64,000 nt of DNA, from NCBI RefSeq assembly GCF_016862175.1, contig NZ_BOML01000051.1, forward strand, positions 61,187 through 125,186, in the 5' to 3' direction. Both the position numbers and the translations under genes were made by a program. Shown here in pieces: positions 25,793 to 33,849 of this stretch. The first letter of the stretch is position 1. Each line of letters begins with the position of its first letter. Below the pieces are notes generated by a model that saw only the letters and a list, made by a program, of their open reading frames with translations, was not told the origin of the DNA and ran no database searches. This DNA comes from Paractinoplanes durhamensis. Lineage in GTDB: Bacteria > Actinomycetota > Actinomycetes > Mycobacteriales > Micromonosporaceae.

Positions 25793-26551
25793 TCAGATCT
25801 GGTGAAGGACGTCGATGATTCTTGCAGCCTCGGCGGGCTCCCATTGATCCGGACCCGGGCCGAAGAGACGGTTGATGCCGTTCTGGCAGGGCAGGGCGGC
25901 GAACGCGGCCGGATCCTCGCGGTGGCAGCGCCGCAGCCAGGCGAGCGCGTCACGGTAGGCGGAGGGCGCCCGGTAGATGTGGTCGGGGACGTTGTGGAGC
26001 AGGCATTCGAGCAGATAGGACGGTGTGCCCGGCGGGCGGTGGCGTTTCGCGGTGCGGACGACCTGTTTGAACCGGCCGCCGGTGCGCAGGTCCTTCTCGT
26101 CGCCGTTGCGCCGGTGCTGCTTGGGGAAGTTGACGATCGGCCGCCCTTCCCGGTCCAGGAAGTAGACGCCCTGCTCGCCGGAGGAAGAGAGGTATTCCGT
26201 CGCCACCAGCACGTCGACCATCTCGCCGAAGAGCGAGCCGGGGTCGTCCACATTCAGGCAGCGGCGGCCCATCCGCACCGGCCAGATCTCCCCCAGCGCG
26301 GCGAGAACGTCGTCCCGGAAGTCCGTCCAGCCGCCCTCGAACGGCGCCCTGCGCATCAGGACCAGGTCGATGTCGCTGCCCGTCGCGAGGTATGTGTTGT
26401 TGGCCCGCGAGCCCTGGGCGAAGATCTCGAAAGCGCCCGGCAGCGGGGACCGGGCCAGCGCGCCGCGCAACTCGCTCTCGGCCCAGGACAGCAGAAACGC
26501 GTTGGGCTCGTGCAGCGTGAGCCCGGACCTGGTCATACGGCAATTGTGCAT
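25793..26551 (-). CDS. CD-NTase-like nucleotidyltransferase (OAS/SMODS type)
   Basis: The protein has 252 residues. The active site reads FAQGSRANNTYLATGSDIDL: Gly47-Ser48, then 11 residues, then Asp60-x-Asp62, the same spacing as OAS1. The third carboxylate is Asp113 in MVDVLVATEY. NFPKQHRRNGDEKDLRTGGR and then VVRTAKRH and SYLLECLLHNVP match the helical region of bacterial CD-NTases, which make cyclic or linear oligonucleotide signals. ATG 26551 overlaps the upstream stop codon as TGATG, implying coupling to the carboxypeptidase gene; ATG 26536 and GTG 26575 are alternatives. The product is unknown. A small aminoglycoside or tRNA nucleotidyltransferase is less likely because of the SYLLE region. 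Confidence 0.82.
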   Translation of the reverse strand: MHNCRMTRSGLTLHEPNAFLLSWAESELRGALARSPLPGAFEIFAQGSRANNTYLATGSDIDLVLMRRAPFEGGWTDFRDDVLAALGEIWPVRMGRRCLNVDDPGSLFGEMVDVLVATEYLSSSGEQGVYFLDREGRPIVNFPKQHRRNGDEKDLRTGGRFKQVVRTAKRHRPPGTPSYLLECLLHNVPDHIYRAPSAYRDALAWLRRCHREDPAAFAALPCQNGINRLFGPGPDQWEPAEAARIIDVLHQI

Positions 26552-28026
26552 CAGGGGCGGCGACTCACCTTCCACCAGAAGGTCGGTTCGGCCGTGGCTG
26601 CGTCTGTGGACAGATCGACGCGTACATCTGAAGCCTGGACCGCACCCACCACCTGGCCGGCGGTTACCTCCGAGGCCGGCTTCGTCGTGGTGGTCTTGAC
26701 CGGGATCGCGAGGCCGGGCCAGCCGACGACCTTGAGCGCGGCGGCCGGGCTGACCGTGACCGTCGAACCCCAGGCGGTCTTCACCTGGCCGACCGCCTTG
26801 TCGGCCAGCAGGGTGTACTCCTTGACGAAGCTGCGCACCGATTTGAGCAGCTTGCGGACCACGGTGTTGACGTTCGCGAGCTGCTCGGGGGTGTGCGCGC
26901 CGGGCTGGTTGAAGACCGCGCCGACCACCGTCAGGGATTTGCCGCCGACGGTCAGCTTGGCCGCGAAGAGCAGGTTGCCGCCCGCCTCCCCGGTCGAACC
27001 GGTCTTGATGCCGAAGACGCCCAGCTCACCCAGCAGATCGTTGTAGTTCTTGATCTTGCCGGCGACCGGGATGGTGGCCGACGGGAGCGCCACGATCTCG
27101 GCGAACACCTCGTCCTTCAGTGCCGCGCGGGCCAGCGCGACCTGGTCGGCGGCGGTGCTGATGGTGGTCGGCAGATAGCCGGACGGGTCGGTGTAGTGCG
27201 TGCCGGTCATGCCGAGTTCCGCGGCGGCGTCGTTCATCTTCGTCAGGAACTCGTCCTGCGAGCCGGCGTCCCAGACGCCCAGCATGTGCGCGACGTTGTT
27301 GGCCGACGGCAGCATCAGCGCCTCGAGGGCGTCCCGCTCGGTCATCTTCTCGCCGGCCGCGATCGGGACCAGCGACTGGCCGAGCGGGATGCGGGCGTTG
27401 TAGTCGGCCACGTCCGCGCTGGTCACCGTGATGCTCGGGCCCTCCTCGGCGCCGCTGAGCGGGTGGTTCTTGAGGATCAGGTAGGCCGTCATGACCTTGG
27501 CGACGCTGCCGATCGGCTCCGGGTCGTTGTCGCCCGAGCCGCCGATCCGGCCCATCCCCTCGATCAACAACTCGGCCGAGCCCTTCGACGGCCACGGGAT
27601 CGACGGCAGCTTGCCGGGGATCTTCATGGTCGCGGCGATCTCGGTGGTCAAGGTCGCGGCGGGCAGGGCTCGGTGCAACTGCGCGGCTACGCCGCCACCC
27701 GAAAGAGCGATTAAAAGTACGACCGGAAGGAGTACGGCGAGGAGAAGACGTTTCCGCTTCTTGGGCTTGATCGTGGTGGCGACCGAGGGCTGCGGTTGCG
27801 GCTGGACCGGGAACTGCTGCGGGACCGGCACCGACGCGCGGCCCGCGGGGCTGGTGGGTGCGGCCTGACCCCCGTACACCCGGCCTTGGGAAGGGGGTTG
27901 ACCTTGGGGTTGTGGCTGCCGTGGAGCAGGCGGCGTGACCCGCGCCGAGCCGGAAGCCCTCGGGGCAGCGTTTTCGCCCGAAGTCTCCGGCTTGGTCCCG
28001 TCGTCCGGTCCGGCCGCCCGCGTCAT
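26551..28026 (-). CDS. D-alanyl-D-alanine carboxypeptidase (S11, DacA-like)
   Basis: The protein has 491 residues. It has a long Pro/Gln-rich cytoplasmic N-terminus (about 1-90), one transmembrane helix (about 94-112) and a penicillin-binding S11 domain. The catalytic motifs are SVAK (Ser174, Lys177), SANN and KTGSTG. It removes the terminal D-Ala from peptidoglycan stem peptides on the outer face of the membrane. The Pro-rich cytoplasmic tail resembles those of actinobacterial cell-wall proteins that dock to division partners. ATG 28026 follows GAGGAG. The stop codon overlaps the start of the CD-NTase-like gene. Confidence 0.94.
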   Translation of the reverse strand: MTRAAGPDDGTKPETSGENAAPRASGSARVTPPAPRQPQPQGQPPSQGRVYGGQAAPTSPAGRASVPVPQQFPVQPQPQPSVATTIKPKKRKRLLLAVLLPVVLLIALSGGGVAAQLHRALPAATLTTEIAATMKIPGKLPSIPWPSKGSAELLIEGMGRIGGSGDNDPEPIGSVAKVMTAYLILKNHPLSGAEEGPSITVTSADVADYNARIPLGQSLVPIAAGEKMTERDALEALMLPSANNVAHMLGVWDAGSQDEFLTKMNDAAAELGMTGTHYTDPSGYLPTTISTAADQVALARAALKDEVFAEIVALPSATIPVAGKIKNYNDLLGELGVFGIKTGSTGEAGGNLLFAAKLTVGGKSLTVVGAVFNQPGAHTPEQLANVNTVVRKLLKSVRSFVKEYTLLADKAVGQVKTAWGSTVTVSPAAALKVVGWPGLAIPVKTTTTKPASEVTAGQVVGAVQASDVRVDLSTDAATAEPTFWWKVSRRP

Positions 28027-28177
28027 CCACCCGCTCCTCACCCGGCCCGGACTCCCCGGGCGCCCGACCAGTATTCCCGGCCCGCGCCAGCCCTCTTGTC
28101 AGCAGTCCGATTGACCGCTGAACCTACGTCCGCTACCTGTGGTACACGCCGGCAACATCAGCCACGGAGGGATTCGG

Positions 28178-29521
28178 ATGATCGCCGTCACTCCGCCCCA
28201 CACCCGACCCAAGACCTCAGCCCGAAGTGGCCATCTGGCCCTTTGGATCTTTTTGATCGCCAACCTGGTGATCGTCGAGTTGATGTTCGCCACCCCGGCC
28301 ACGCCGGCGCACAACACGCTGACCTCGATCGGCCGCTTCCTGGGCCTGCATCTCGCGTTCGTGATGGCGCTGCAGCTGCTGCTCGTCGCCCGGCTGCCGT
28401 TCCTCGACCGCCGGATCGGCATGGACAAGCTCACGTCCTGGCACCGCTGGACCGGCTTCACCCTGTTCTGGCTGGTCCTGCTGCATCCCACGTTCGTGAT
28501 GCTGGGCTACTCGAAGCTCGACAAGATCTCGTTCTTCGCCGAGATCCCCAACCTCGCCAAGCAGATGCCGGTGCTCCTCGGCATGATCGCCGCCGTGCTG
28601 GTGATGGTCGTGGCCGGCCTGTCGGTGCGGCTGGCCCGCCGCCGGCTGTCCTACGAGACGTGGCACGCCGTGCACCTGCTCGTCTACGTGATCGTCACGC
28701 TCGGCATCGTGCACCAGGTCTACGAGGGCAGCGCGTTCAAGTCCAACGCGTTCACCCAGGCGTACTGGTGGGGCCTTTGGGCGTTCGCGATCGGCGCGCT
28801 GCTCGTCGGCCGGCTGTTCGTGCCGCTCGTGCGCAACGCCCGCCACCAGCTGAAAGTCGCCGCCGTGGTGCCCGAGGCCGACGACGTCGTGTCGGTCTAC
28901 CTGACCGGGCACGAGCTCGGCCGGCTCGACGCCCGGGCCGGCCAGTTCTTCCTGTGGCGGTTCCTCGGTCACAACAAGTGGTGGCAGGTCAACCCGTTCT
29001 CCCTCTCCGCGGCGCCGGACGGTCGCTCGCTGCGCCTGACGGCGAAGGCGATCGGGACGACCAGCGCCGGGTTGCGGCAGCTGCCGATCGGCACGCGGGT
29101 GTTCGCCGAGGGACCGTACGGTGCGTTCACCGCCGGCCAGCGGGTCACCGACAAGACGCTCCTGATCGCCGGGGGTGTCGGGATCACGCCGATCCGCGCG
29201 CTCCTGGAGGACGAGCACCTCACCGGCGACATCATCGTGCTCTACCGGGTGCGCGACCGCGGCGAGGCGGTCCTGCTCGGCGAGATGAACAACATCGCGT
29301 CGGTCCGCGGCGCCCGGATCCACCTGCTCACCGGCCGCACCGGCGAGGGCAACCAGCCGTTCAGCCCGGCCGGCCTGGCGCAGCTGGTGCCGGACATCGC
29401 CGAGCGGGACGTGTTCATCTGCGGCCCGTCCGCGATGACCGACGCGGTGCTGCGCAGCCTGCGCGAGCTGAAGGTGCCGGCCCGCCAGCAGCACGCGGAG
29501 ACGTTCCGCCTGGCCAGCTGA
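28178..29521 (+). CDS. Ferric-reductase-like transmembrane flavoprotein
   Basis: The protein has 447 residues. The N-terminal half (about 20-215) has six helices with paired histidines (GLHLAFV, SWHRWTGF, LLHPTF, ETWHAVHLLVY, GIVHQVY) typical of ferric reductase-like haem domains. The C-terminal half is a ferredoxin-NADP reductase module. It has an FAD-binding segment with NPFSLSAAPD, an NAD site at LLIAGGVGITPIRALLEDE and the terminal FICGPSAMTDAVL motif. It should pass electrons from NAD(P)H through FAD and haem to an external acceptor. ATG 28178 follows GGAGGG by 7 bases. Confidence 0.93.
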   Translation: MIAVTPPHTRPKTSARSGHLALWIFLIANLVIVELMFATPATPAHNTLTSIGRFLGLHLAFVMALQLLLVARLPFLDRRIGMDKLTSWHRWTGFTLFWLVLLHPTFVMLGYSKLDKISFFAEIPNLAKQMPVLLGMIAAVLVMVVAGLSVRLARRRLSYETWHAVHLLVYVIVTLGIVHQVYEGSAFKSNAFTQAYWWGLWAFAIGALLVGRLFVPLVRNARHQLKVAAVVPEADDVVSVYLTGHELGRLDARAGQFFLWRFLGHNKWWQVNPFSLSAAPDGRSLRLTAKAIGTTSAGLRQLPIGTRVFAEGPYGAFTAGQRVTDKTLLIAGGVGITPIRALLEDEHLTGDIIVLYRVRDRGEAVLLGEMNNIASVRGARIHLLTGRTGEGNQPFSPAGLAQLVPDIAERDVFICGPSAMTDAVLRSLRELKVPARQQHAETFRLAS

Positions 29522-29575
29522 GAGGGTTTCACGGAGTGGCCGGGGCGCTTGCCCGCGGCGAGTAAGGTGCCGCGG

Positions 29576-30514
29576 GTGATCCCAGTGTCGCGGCGCCGCA
29601 TCGTCGTGGGCGCCGTCTTCGCCGCGATGATCCTGGTGCCGGCCGTCGGCGGCTGGAGCGCCGGCCAGGCCCTGCGCCCGTCGGCCGGCGCGTCCGGGTC
29701 GGCTGTCCCGACCTTCTCGCCGGGGATCCTGCCCGAGCCGTCCGTCACCGCCCCGTCCATCCCCGCGGGTATGCCGACCCCCACGTCGTCGTGGACGCTG
29801 CCGCCGCCGGTCGGGTGGAGCCTCGACGAGGTTCCGCAGTTCTCGCCGCCGCCCCCGCCGGAGCCGATCGTGCTGCCGCCCGGCGACCAGGTGCCGTTTC
29901 TGTCCCGGGTGCCGGTCACCCAGCCGGTGGCGTTCCTGACCATCGACGACGGCTATCTGAAGAACCCGGAAGCGATCAAGCTGTTCGCGGCCGCGCACAT
30001 CCCGGTCACGCTGTTCCTCACCACCGACGCCATCCAGGACGACCCGGCCTTCTTCGACCAGCTGCGCGGCTACGGCGCGGTGATCGAGGCGCACACCATC
30101 TCGCACCCCGAGCTGGCCGGCCGCTCCTACGTCTTCCAGAAGCATCAGATCTGCGACGGCGCCGACCGGCTCGCCCAGTGGTACGGCCGCCGCCCGGTCC
30201 TGTTCCGGCCGCCGTTCGGCGACAAGGACAACACCACGCTGCGGGTGGCGAAGGAGTGCGGGATGACCGCGGCCTTCATGTGGAAGGAGACGGTCGACAA
30301 GGGCAAGGTCCGCTACCAGGAGGGCAAGGTCGTCCAGCCGGGCGACATCATCCTGATGCACTTCCGGCCGGCGTTCGTGAAGGACTTCCTCGGCGCCCTG
30401 AAGGCCATCCACCGGGCCGGGCTGACCCCGGCCCTGCTGGAGGACTACGTGCCCGGCGCCGCCCTTCCATCGACCCCGCCCAGCCCGCGCGGCGGGTCGC
30501 GCGAAGGCCACTAG
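29576..30514 (+). CDS. Secreted polysaccharide deacetylase
   Basis: The protein has 312 residues. It has an N-terminal signal anchor (RRRIVVGAVFAAMILVPAVGG), a Pro/Ser-rich linker (about 30-115) and a NodB homology domain. The metal-binding Asp pair lies in AFLTIDDGYL, the HxxxH motif in EAHTISHPEL and the later motif in FRPPFGDKD. It removes acyl groups from peptidoglycan or another surface glycan. GTG 29576 has AAGGTG upstream; a TTG at 29549 is possible but poorer. It follows the ferric-reductase-like gene by 54 bases and converges with an SDR remnant. Confidence 0.9.
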   Translation: MIPVSRRRIVVGAVFAAMILVPAVGGWSAGQALRPSAGASGSAVPTFSPGILPEPSVTAPSIPAGMPTPTSSWTLPPPVGWSLDEVPQFSPPPPPEPIVLPPGDQVPFLSRVPVTQPVAFLTIDDGYLKNPEAIKLFAAAHIPVTLFLTTDAIQDDPAFFDQLRGYGAVIEAHTISHPELAGRSYVFQKHQICDGADRLAQWYGRRPVLFRPPFGDKDNTTLRVAKECGMTAAFMWKETVDKGKVRYQEGKVVQPGDIILMHFRPAFVKDFLGALKAIHRAGLTPALLEDYVPGAALPSTPPSPRGGSREGH

Positions 30515-30870
30515 AGCAGCCGTTCCGTCTCCCGCACCAGGCGCCGGGCCGCTTCCGGGTCGAGGGTGGGGAAGCTCATCGGCAGTTCCCGGTCCCGGTC
30601 GACGGCGGTCAGCGGCGCCGGCGGCGGGTGGTCGATCCAGTCGTCGATCGGCCGGATCGACTCCTCGACCGGCCGGGCCGCCACCCGGGCGGCGAGCTTC
30701 AGGGCGGCCCGCAGCGGGGCCGGCATCGGCGAGAGGTCGCCGCTGCGGGTGAAGCCCGGGTGGTAGAGCACGTAGCGGGCCCGGCCACCCGACTGGGCGA
30801 CGCCGAGCAGGTCGTTGAGCCGCCCGGCCTGCATCTGGGCCCGGACCATGCCGTAGCCGCGGGTCAGCGG
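30511..30870 (-). pseudogene. C-terminal remnant of a short-chain dehydrogenase
   Basis: The readable part (RGYGMVRAQMQAGRLNDLLG, then YVLYHPGFTRSGDLSPMPAP, then a final LDPEAARRLVRETERLL) matches the last 110-120 residues of actinobacterial SDR proteins of the retinol-dehydrogenase-like group. The Rossmann glycine motif, the catalytic Ser and the YxxxK pair are absent. The homologous stretch stops near 30870, just before the divergent HxlR gene begins at 30886, so about 180 residues are missing. An internal ATG at 30849 could give a 112-residue product without an active site. Confidence 0.75.
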
Positions 30871-30885
30871 AAAGAAGGCAGTTTC

Positions 30886-31308
30886 ATGTCCGGTACGAAC
30901 ATGGGTGTGCCCTCGATGCTCGCGCACGTGCTGCCCACCCCGGTCCCGGCGGCCGAGCATGAGGTCTGCCCGCTGACCGACGTGCTGCGCCGGGTCGGCG
31001 ACAAATGGTCGGTGCTGGTGCTGACCTTGCTGGGGCGGCGGCCGTACCGCTACAACGAGCTGCACCGGTCGGTGCCGGCGATCAGCCAGCGGATGCTCAC
31101 CCGCACCCTGCGGTCGCTGGAGACCGACGGGCTGATCTCCCGCACGGTCTTCGCGACCGTCCCGCCGAGCGTGGAATACCGGCTGTCCCCGCTCGGCGAG
31201 AGCCTGCTCGGGCCGCTGTCCGCGCTGGCCGACTGGGCCGTGCAGCACCAGCCGGAGATCGACCGTCACCGGCAGCGGCCGCCGTCGCCCTTCGACAGCC
31301 GGCCGTAA
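30886..31308 (+). CDS. HxlR-family transcriptional regulator
   Basis: The protein has 140 residues. It carries the HxlR winged HTH: CPLTDVLRRVGDKWSVLVL, then RYNELHRSVPAISQRMLTRT and a wing ending VEYRLSPLGESLL. The single Cys before the HTH is common in redox- or aldehyde-sensing members such as HypR and YodB. ATG 30886 follows GAAGG; ATG 30901 is an alternative. HxlR genes usually regulate a divergent oxidoreductase. Here the divergent gene is the truncated SDR, suggesting the original target has been lost. The 3' end overlaps the leucine-rich-repeat gene by 43 bases. Confidence 0.92.
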   Translation: MSGTNMGVPSMLAHVLPTPVPAAEHEVCPLTDVLRRVGDKWSVLVLTLLGRRPYRYNELHRSVPAISQRMLTRTLRSLETDGLISRTVFATVPPSVEYRLSPLGESLLGPLSALADWAVQHQPEIDRHRQRPPSPFDSRP

Positions 31309-31877
31309 CGCCAGGTCAGCTGCATCTCGATCTGGGGTGCGCGGGCCGGCTTCAGGACCGCCCGGTGCTGGTCGGCGTCGACGACCTCGATCCGGCCGTA
31401 GCGTGGGTAGGCGTCGTTGAGCATCTTCGCCACTGCCTCGCGGCCGGTGCCGTCGGCCGGGCGGACCCGCGGCAGGTGCAGGGTGATGCCGGGGTCGCAG
31501 GCGGCGGCCACGTCCTCGGTGCGGGCCTCGTTGTAGTTCGCGATCAGCGTGCGGAACATCCGGCCCAGATCGAGCGGGTTGCCGCTCATCCGGAGTTCCA
31601 GGCCCGGCTTGCACAGCAGCGCGAACGGCACCTCGGTCAGCTCGTTGCGGGACACGTCCAGCAGGGTCAGTTCGGGCAGCTCGGCCAGCCAGTCCGGCAG
31701 CACCCGGACGTAGCTGTTGTAGAGGTAGATCGTCCGCAGGTGCCGGAACTCGCGGACCGGCGGCGGCACGACCGGCAGGTCCTGCTGGTAGAGATGGAGC
31801 TCGTCGCGGCCGCCCGCCGCCCGCCGGAGCGCCTCCTCGACGGTCGGCAGGGCCGGGATCCAGTCACCGTCCTCCAT
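31266..31877 (-). CDS. Leucine-rich-repeat protein with C-terminal alpha+beta region
   Basis: The protein has 203 residues. Residues 25-110 carry about four leucine-rich repeats (HLRTIYLYNSYVRVLPDWLA, LPELTLLDVSRNELTEVPFA). The rest has mixed strands with basic residues. The repeats probably form a binding surface for another protein. The role is unknown. The last 14 codons overlap the convergent HxlR gene. The next gene upstream on the strand is a small membrane protein whose stop codon is 3 bases from this start, so they may be co-transcribed. Confidence 0.72.
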   Translation of the reverse strand: MEDGDWIPALPTVEEALRRAAGGRDELHLYQQDLPVVPPPVREFRHLRTIYLYNSYVRVLPDWLAELPELTLLDVSRNELTEVPFALLCKPGLELRMSGNPLDLGRMFRTLIANYNEARTEDVAAACDPGITLHLPRVRPADGTGREAVAKMLNDAYPRYGRIEVVDADQHRAVLKPARAPQIEMQLTWRYGRLSKGDGGRCR

Positions 31878-31880
31878 CGG

Positions 31881-32195
31881 TCAGGCGGCCGACCTGCCGG
31901 GCACCCGGAGGCGACCGGCCGCCACCAGGGCCAGCACCCCGGCCACGATGATCGGCAGCCCGATCGACAGGATGCCCAGCAGGCCGAAGGCCAGCATCAG
32001 CACACCCGCGGCGATCAGCGCCAACCTTGCCGGGCGGGCCGCGCCGTAGGCGGCCAGCAGCGCCGCCGCCGCGAGACCGGCGACGAACCACACCGCCGGC
32101 TCGCCGTCCTGGTGGGCGATCAGTCCGAGGTAGACGGCGATCATGACCAGCGCGATCGCGGCCGACGCCGCGGCCGGCACTCTCCCGGAGCTCAT
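31881..32195 (-). CDS. Small four-TM membrane protein
   Basis: The 104-residue protein has about four hydrophobic helices separated by short polar turns (ALVMIAVYLGLIA, VWFVAGLAAAALLAAYGA, LALIAAGVLMLAFGLLG, PIIVAGVLALVAAG). There is no recognised domain. It directly precedes the leucine-rich-repeat gene on the same strand. Confidence 0.7.
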   Translation of the reverse strand: MSSGRVPAAASAAIALVMIAVYLGLIAHQDGEPAVWFVAGLAAAALLAAYGAARPARLALIAAGVLMLAFGLLGILSIGLPIIVAGVLALVAAGRLRVPGRSAA

Positions 32196-32251
32196 GCCTC
32201 ATCGTGACCCCTTGTCGCCGGGGCTGTCGACCCGGCTTTTTCTGAACCGGT

Positions 32252-32611
32252 TCAGGCCGCTTCCGAAGCCTGCCAGGATCGCTTCGCCGAGGAGTGGCTG
32301 CCCGGGTGGCCGTTGAACAGCGCGCAATCCTTGTCGTCGCGGCGCTCGGTGTCGGGCAGATGGGTCGCCGGGCACCAGGTGTACGGGTTGATCTCGGAGG
32401 CGCTCAGCGTCCACTGGATCCACCACATGGTGGTGTCCACCTGCTGGCCGAGGGCGGCATGCGAGCCTTCGTGGCCCTGCTCCAGCTCACAGCCCAGCTC
32501 GGCCTGCACGCTGGGCGCCTTGGTGGGAAGCCCGTCGAAGAAGGCCATTTGCGCCGCGTCGAGGGTGACGCGGGCGGGACAGATCATCAGGTCTTCGCGT
32601 TCAATCGACAT
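32252..32611 (-). CDS. Hypothetical protein with Cys/His pairs
   Basis: The protein has 119 residues and no family I recognise. It contains repeated Cys/His groups: MICPARV, then GCELEQGHEGSHAALG, then WCPATHLPD and DCALFNGHPGSHSS. The two ExGHxGxH-like segments (EQGHEGSHAAL and FNGHPGSHSS) look like an internal duplication, perhaps a metal or DNA site. A similar C-(8-10)-GHxGxHxA pattern occurs in small actinobacterial proteins of unknown function. ATG 32611 is the best-placed start. It lies between two unrelated leftward genes. Confidence 0.6.
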   Translation of the reverse strand: MSIEREDLMICPARVTLDAAQMAFFDGLPTKAPSVQAELGCELEQGHEGSHAALGQQVDTTMWWIQWTLSASEINPYTWCPATHLPDTERRDDKDCALFNGHPGSHSSAKRSWQASEAA

Positions 32612-32650
32612 ACATCCATGGGTTCCCTCGCCGGTGTCGGCGCACACCCC

Positions 32651-33802
32651 TCAACTGAACCGGTTCTTGAAACCGGCCGACCCGGCGGTGAACGCGATCG
32701 CCGCCGCGGCGGCCGCCACCCCGCACAACGCGAGGGTCGGCAGGTAGCCGAACGCGTCGACCGAGGCGCCGGCCAGGACGCCGGCCACCAGCAGGCCGGC
32801 CGTCGAGGCGTTGGCGAACAGCGTGGTGGCCCGGCCGGTCGCCGGGGCCAGCAGATCCTGGAAGTAGCGGATGCCGGCCGCGCCGACCACGGCGATCCCG
32901 ATGCCCCGGAAGACCTGGCCGACCAGCAGCAACGCCATGCCGCCGGCCAGGACCGTGAGGCTGAAGTAGACGACGAAGCTGAGCATGCCGCCGAGGATGA
33001 CCAGGCGCTGGCTGACCCGGGCCGGCACCGCGGCGAGCCCGAGCGCGGCGGCGACCTCGACGGCGGCGCACGCGCTGTAGAGGATGCCGACCGAGGACTC
33101 CGGCCGGTCGAGGGCGCGGGTGACGAACAGCGGCAACGCCAGCGAACCGGCGTACATGGCGGTGAAGAAGAGCGTGACGCTCGCGGTCAGCAGAACCACC
33201 GACCAGGCCGGCGGCCCGGCGGCGTCCGCGCCGGAGTCGGCGACGGCCGCCGCCACCGCCCGCGGCTTCGGGATGAGCAGGGTGGCGAGGGCGGTGAGCA
33301 CGAGGGCGCCGGCGGCCGACCAGAGGAGTACGGCGTAGCCGGCGCGGGCCAGCACCACCGCCCCGAGCAGCGGCCCGACCGCCCAGGCGAGGGACCAGAC
33401 CGAGCGCAGCAGCGGCGCCGACCGCTGCCCCGCCGGCCCGTCCCCGAGAACCGCCCGGGCCAGCGCGAACAGCTGCGGGAATGCCGCCCCGACCCCGCCG
33501 AGCAGGGTGACGGAGAGAAGCAGGAACACCGGAAACGCGGTGGTGACGGTGAGTATCCCGAACGCGACCGCGCAGCCGAGCGTGACAGCGACGGTGTAGC
33601 GGCGGGCCGGCCGCCGATCGAACCGCCGCCCGAGCAGCCAGGCGACCGTGATGCCGCCGATCGCGGTGGCCGACGCCGTCACCCCGATCTGAAGAGGCCC
33701 GAAGTGCCCCACATCGGCGGCGAAGAGCACCACGTAGGAGCCCCACATCGAGTCGGCAATGCCGAGCATCAGAATGGCGCCGGCCAGCGCGAGAAATGGC
33801 AC
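32651..33802 (-). CDS. MFS transporter, sugar-efflux-like
   Basis: The protein has 383 residues with 12 predicted helices. The early loop GRRFDRRPARRYT between helices 2 and 3 fits the MFS signature, and the overall pattern (SMWGSYVVLFAADVGHFGPL at the start, then ITVAWLLG) is like the SetA/sugar efflux group. The substrate is unknown; sugar or drug export is inferred. The gene stands apart, with 47 bases to the Fic gene stop upstream. Confidence 0.88.
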   Translation of the reverse strand: MPFLALAGAILMLGIADSMWGSYVVLFAADVGHFGPLQIGVTASATAIGGITVAWLLGRRFDRRPARRYTVAVTLGCAVAFGILTVTTAFPVFLLLSVTLLGGVGAAFPQLFALARAVLGDGPAGQRSAPLLRSVWSLAWAVGPLLGAVVLARAGYAVLLWSAAGALVLTALATLLIPKPRAVAAAVADSGADAAGPPAWSVVLLTASVTLFFTAMYAGSLALPLFVTRALDRPESSVGILYSACAAVEVAAALGLAAVPARVSQRLVILGGMLSFVVYFSLTVLAGGMALLLVGQVFRGIGIAVVGAAGIRYFQDLLAPATGRATTLFANASTAGLLVAGVLAGASVDAFGYLPTLALCGVAAAAAAIAFTAGSAGFKNRFS

Positions 33803-33849
33803 CCGCCTTGCTTACCCGATCAAGACGCCACGGGCATCCGAGTTAACGA

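Noticed and set aside
25793..26551. Aminoglycoside nucleotidyltransferase
   Set aside because: The GS-x11-DxD core alone fits many families, but the later KQHRRNG and SYLLECLL text matches the CD-NTase helical region better, and no resistance genes are nearby.
28217..30511. Leftward open frame of 764 codons
   Set aside because: It is antisense to the ferric-reductase-like and deacetylase genes, is rich in Arg/Gly/Val/Asp/His, and shows no domain. High GC keeps such shadows open.
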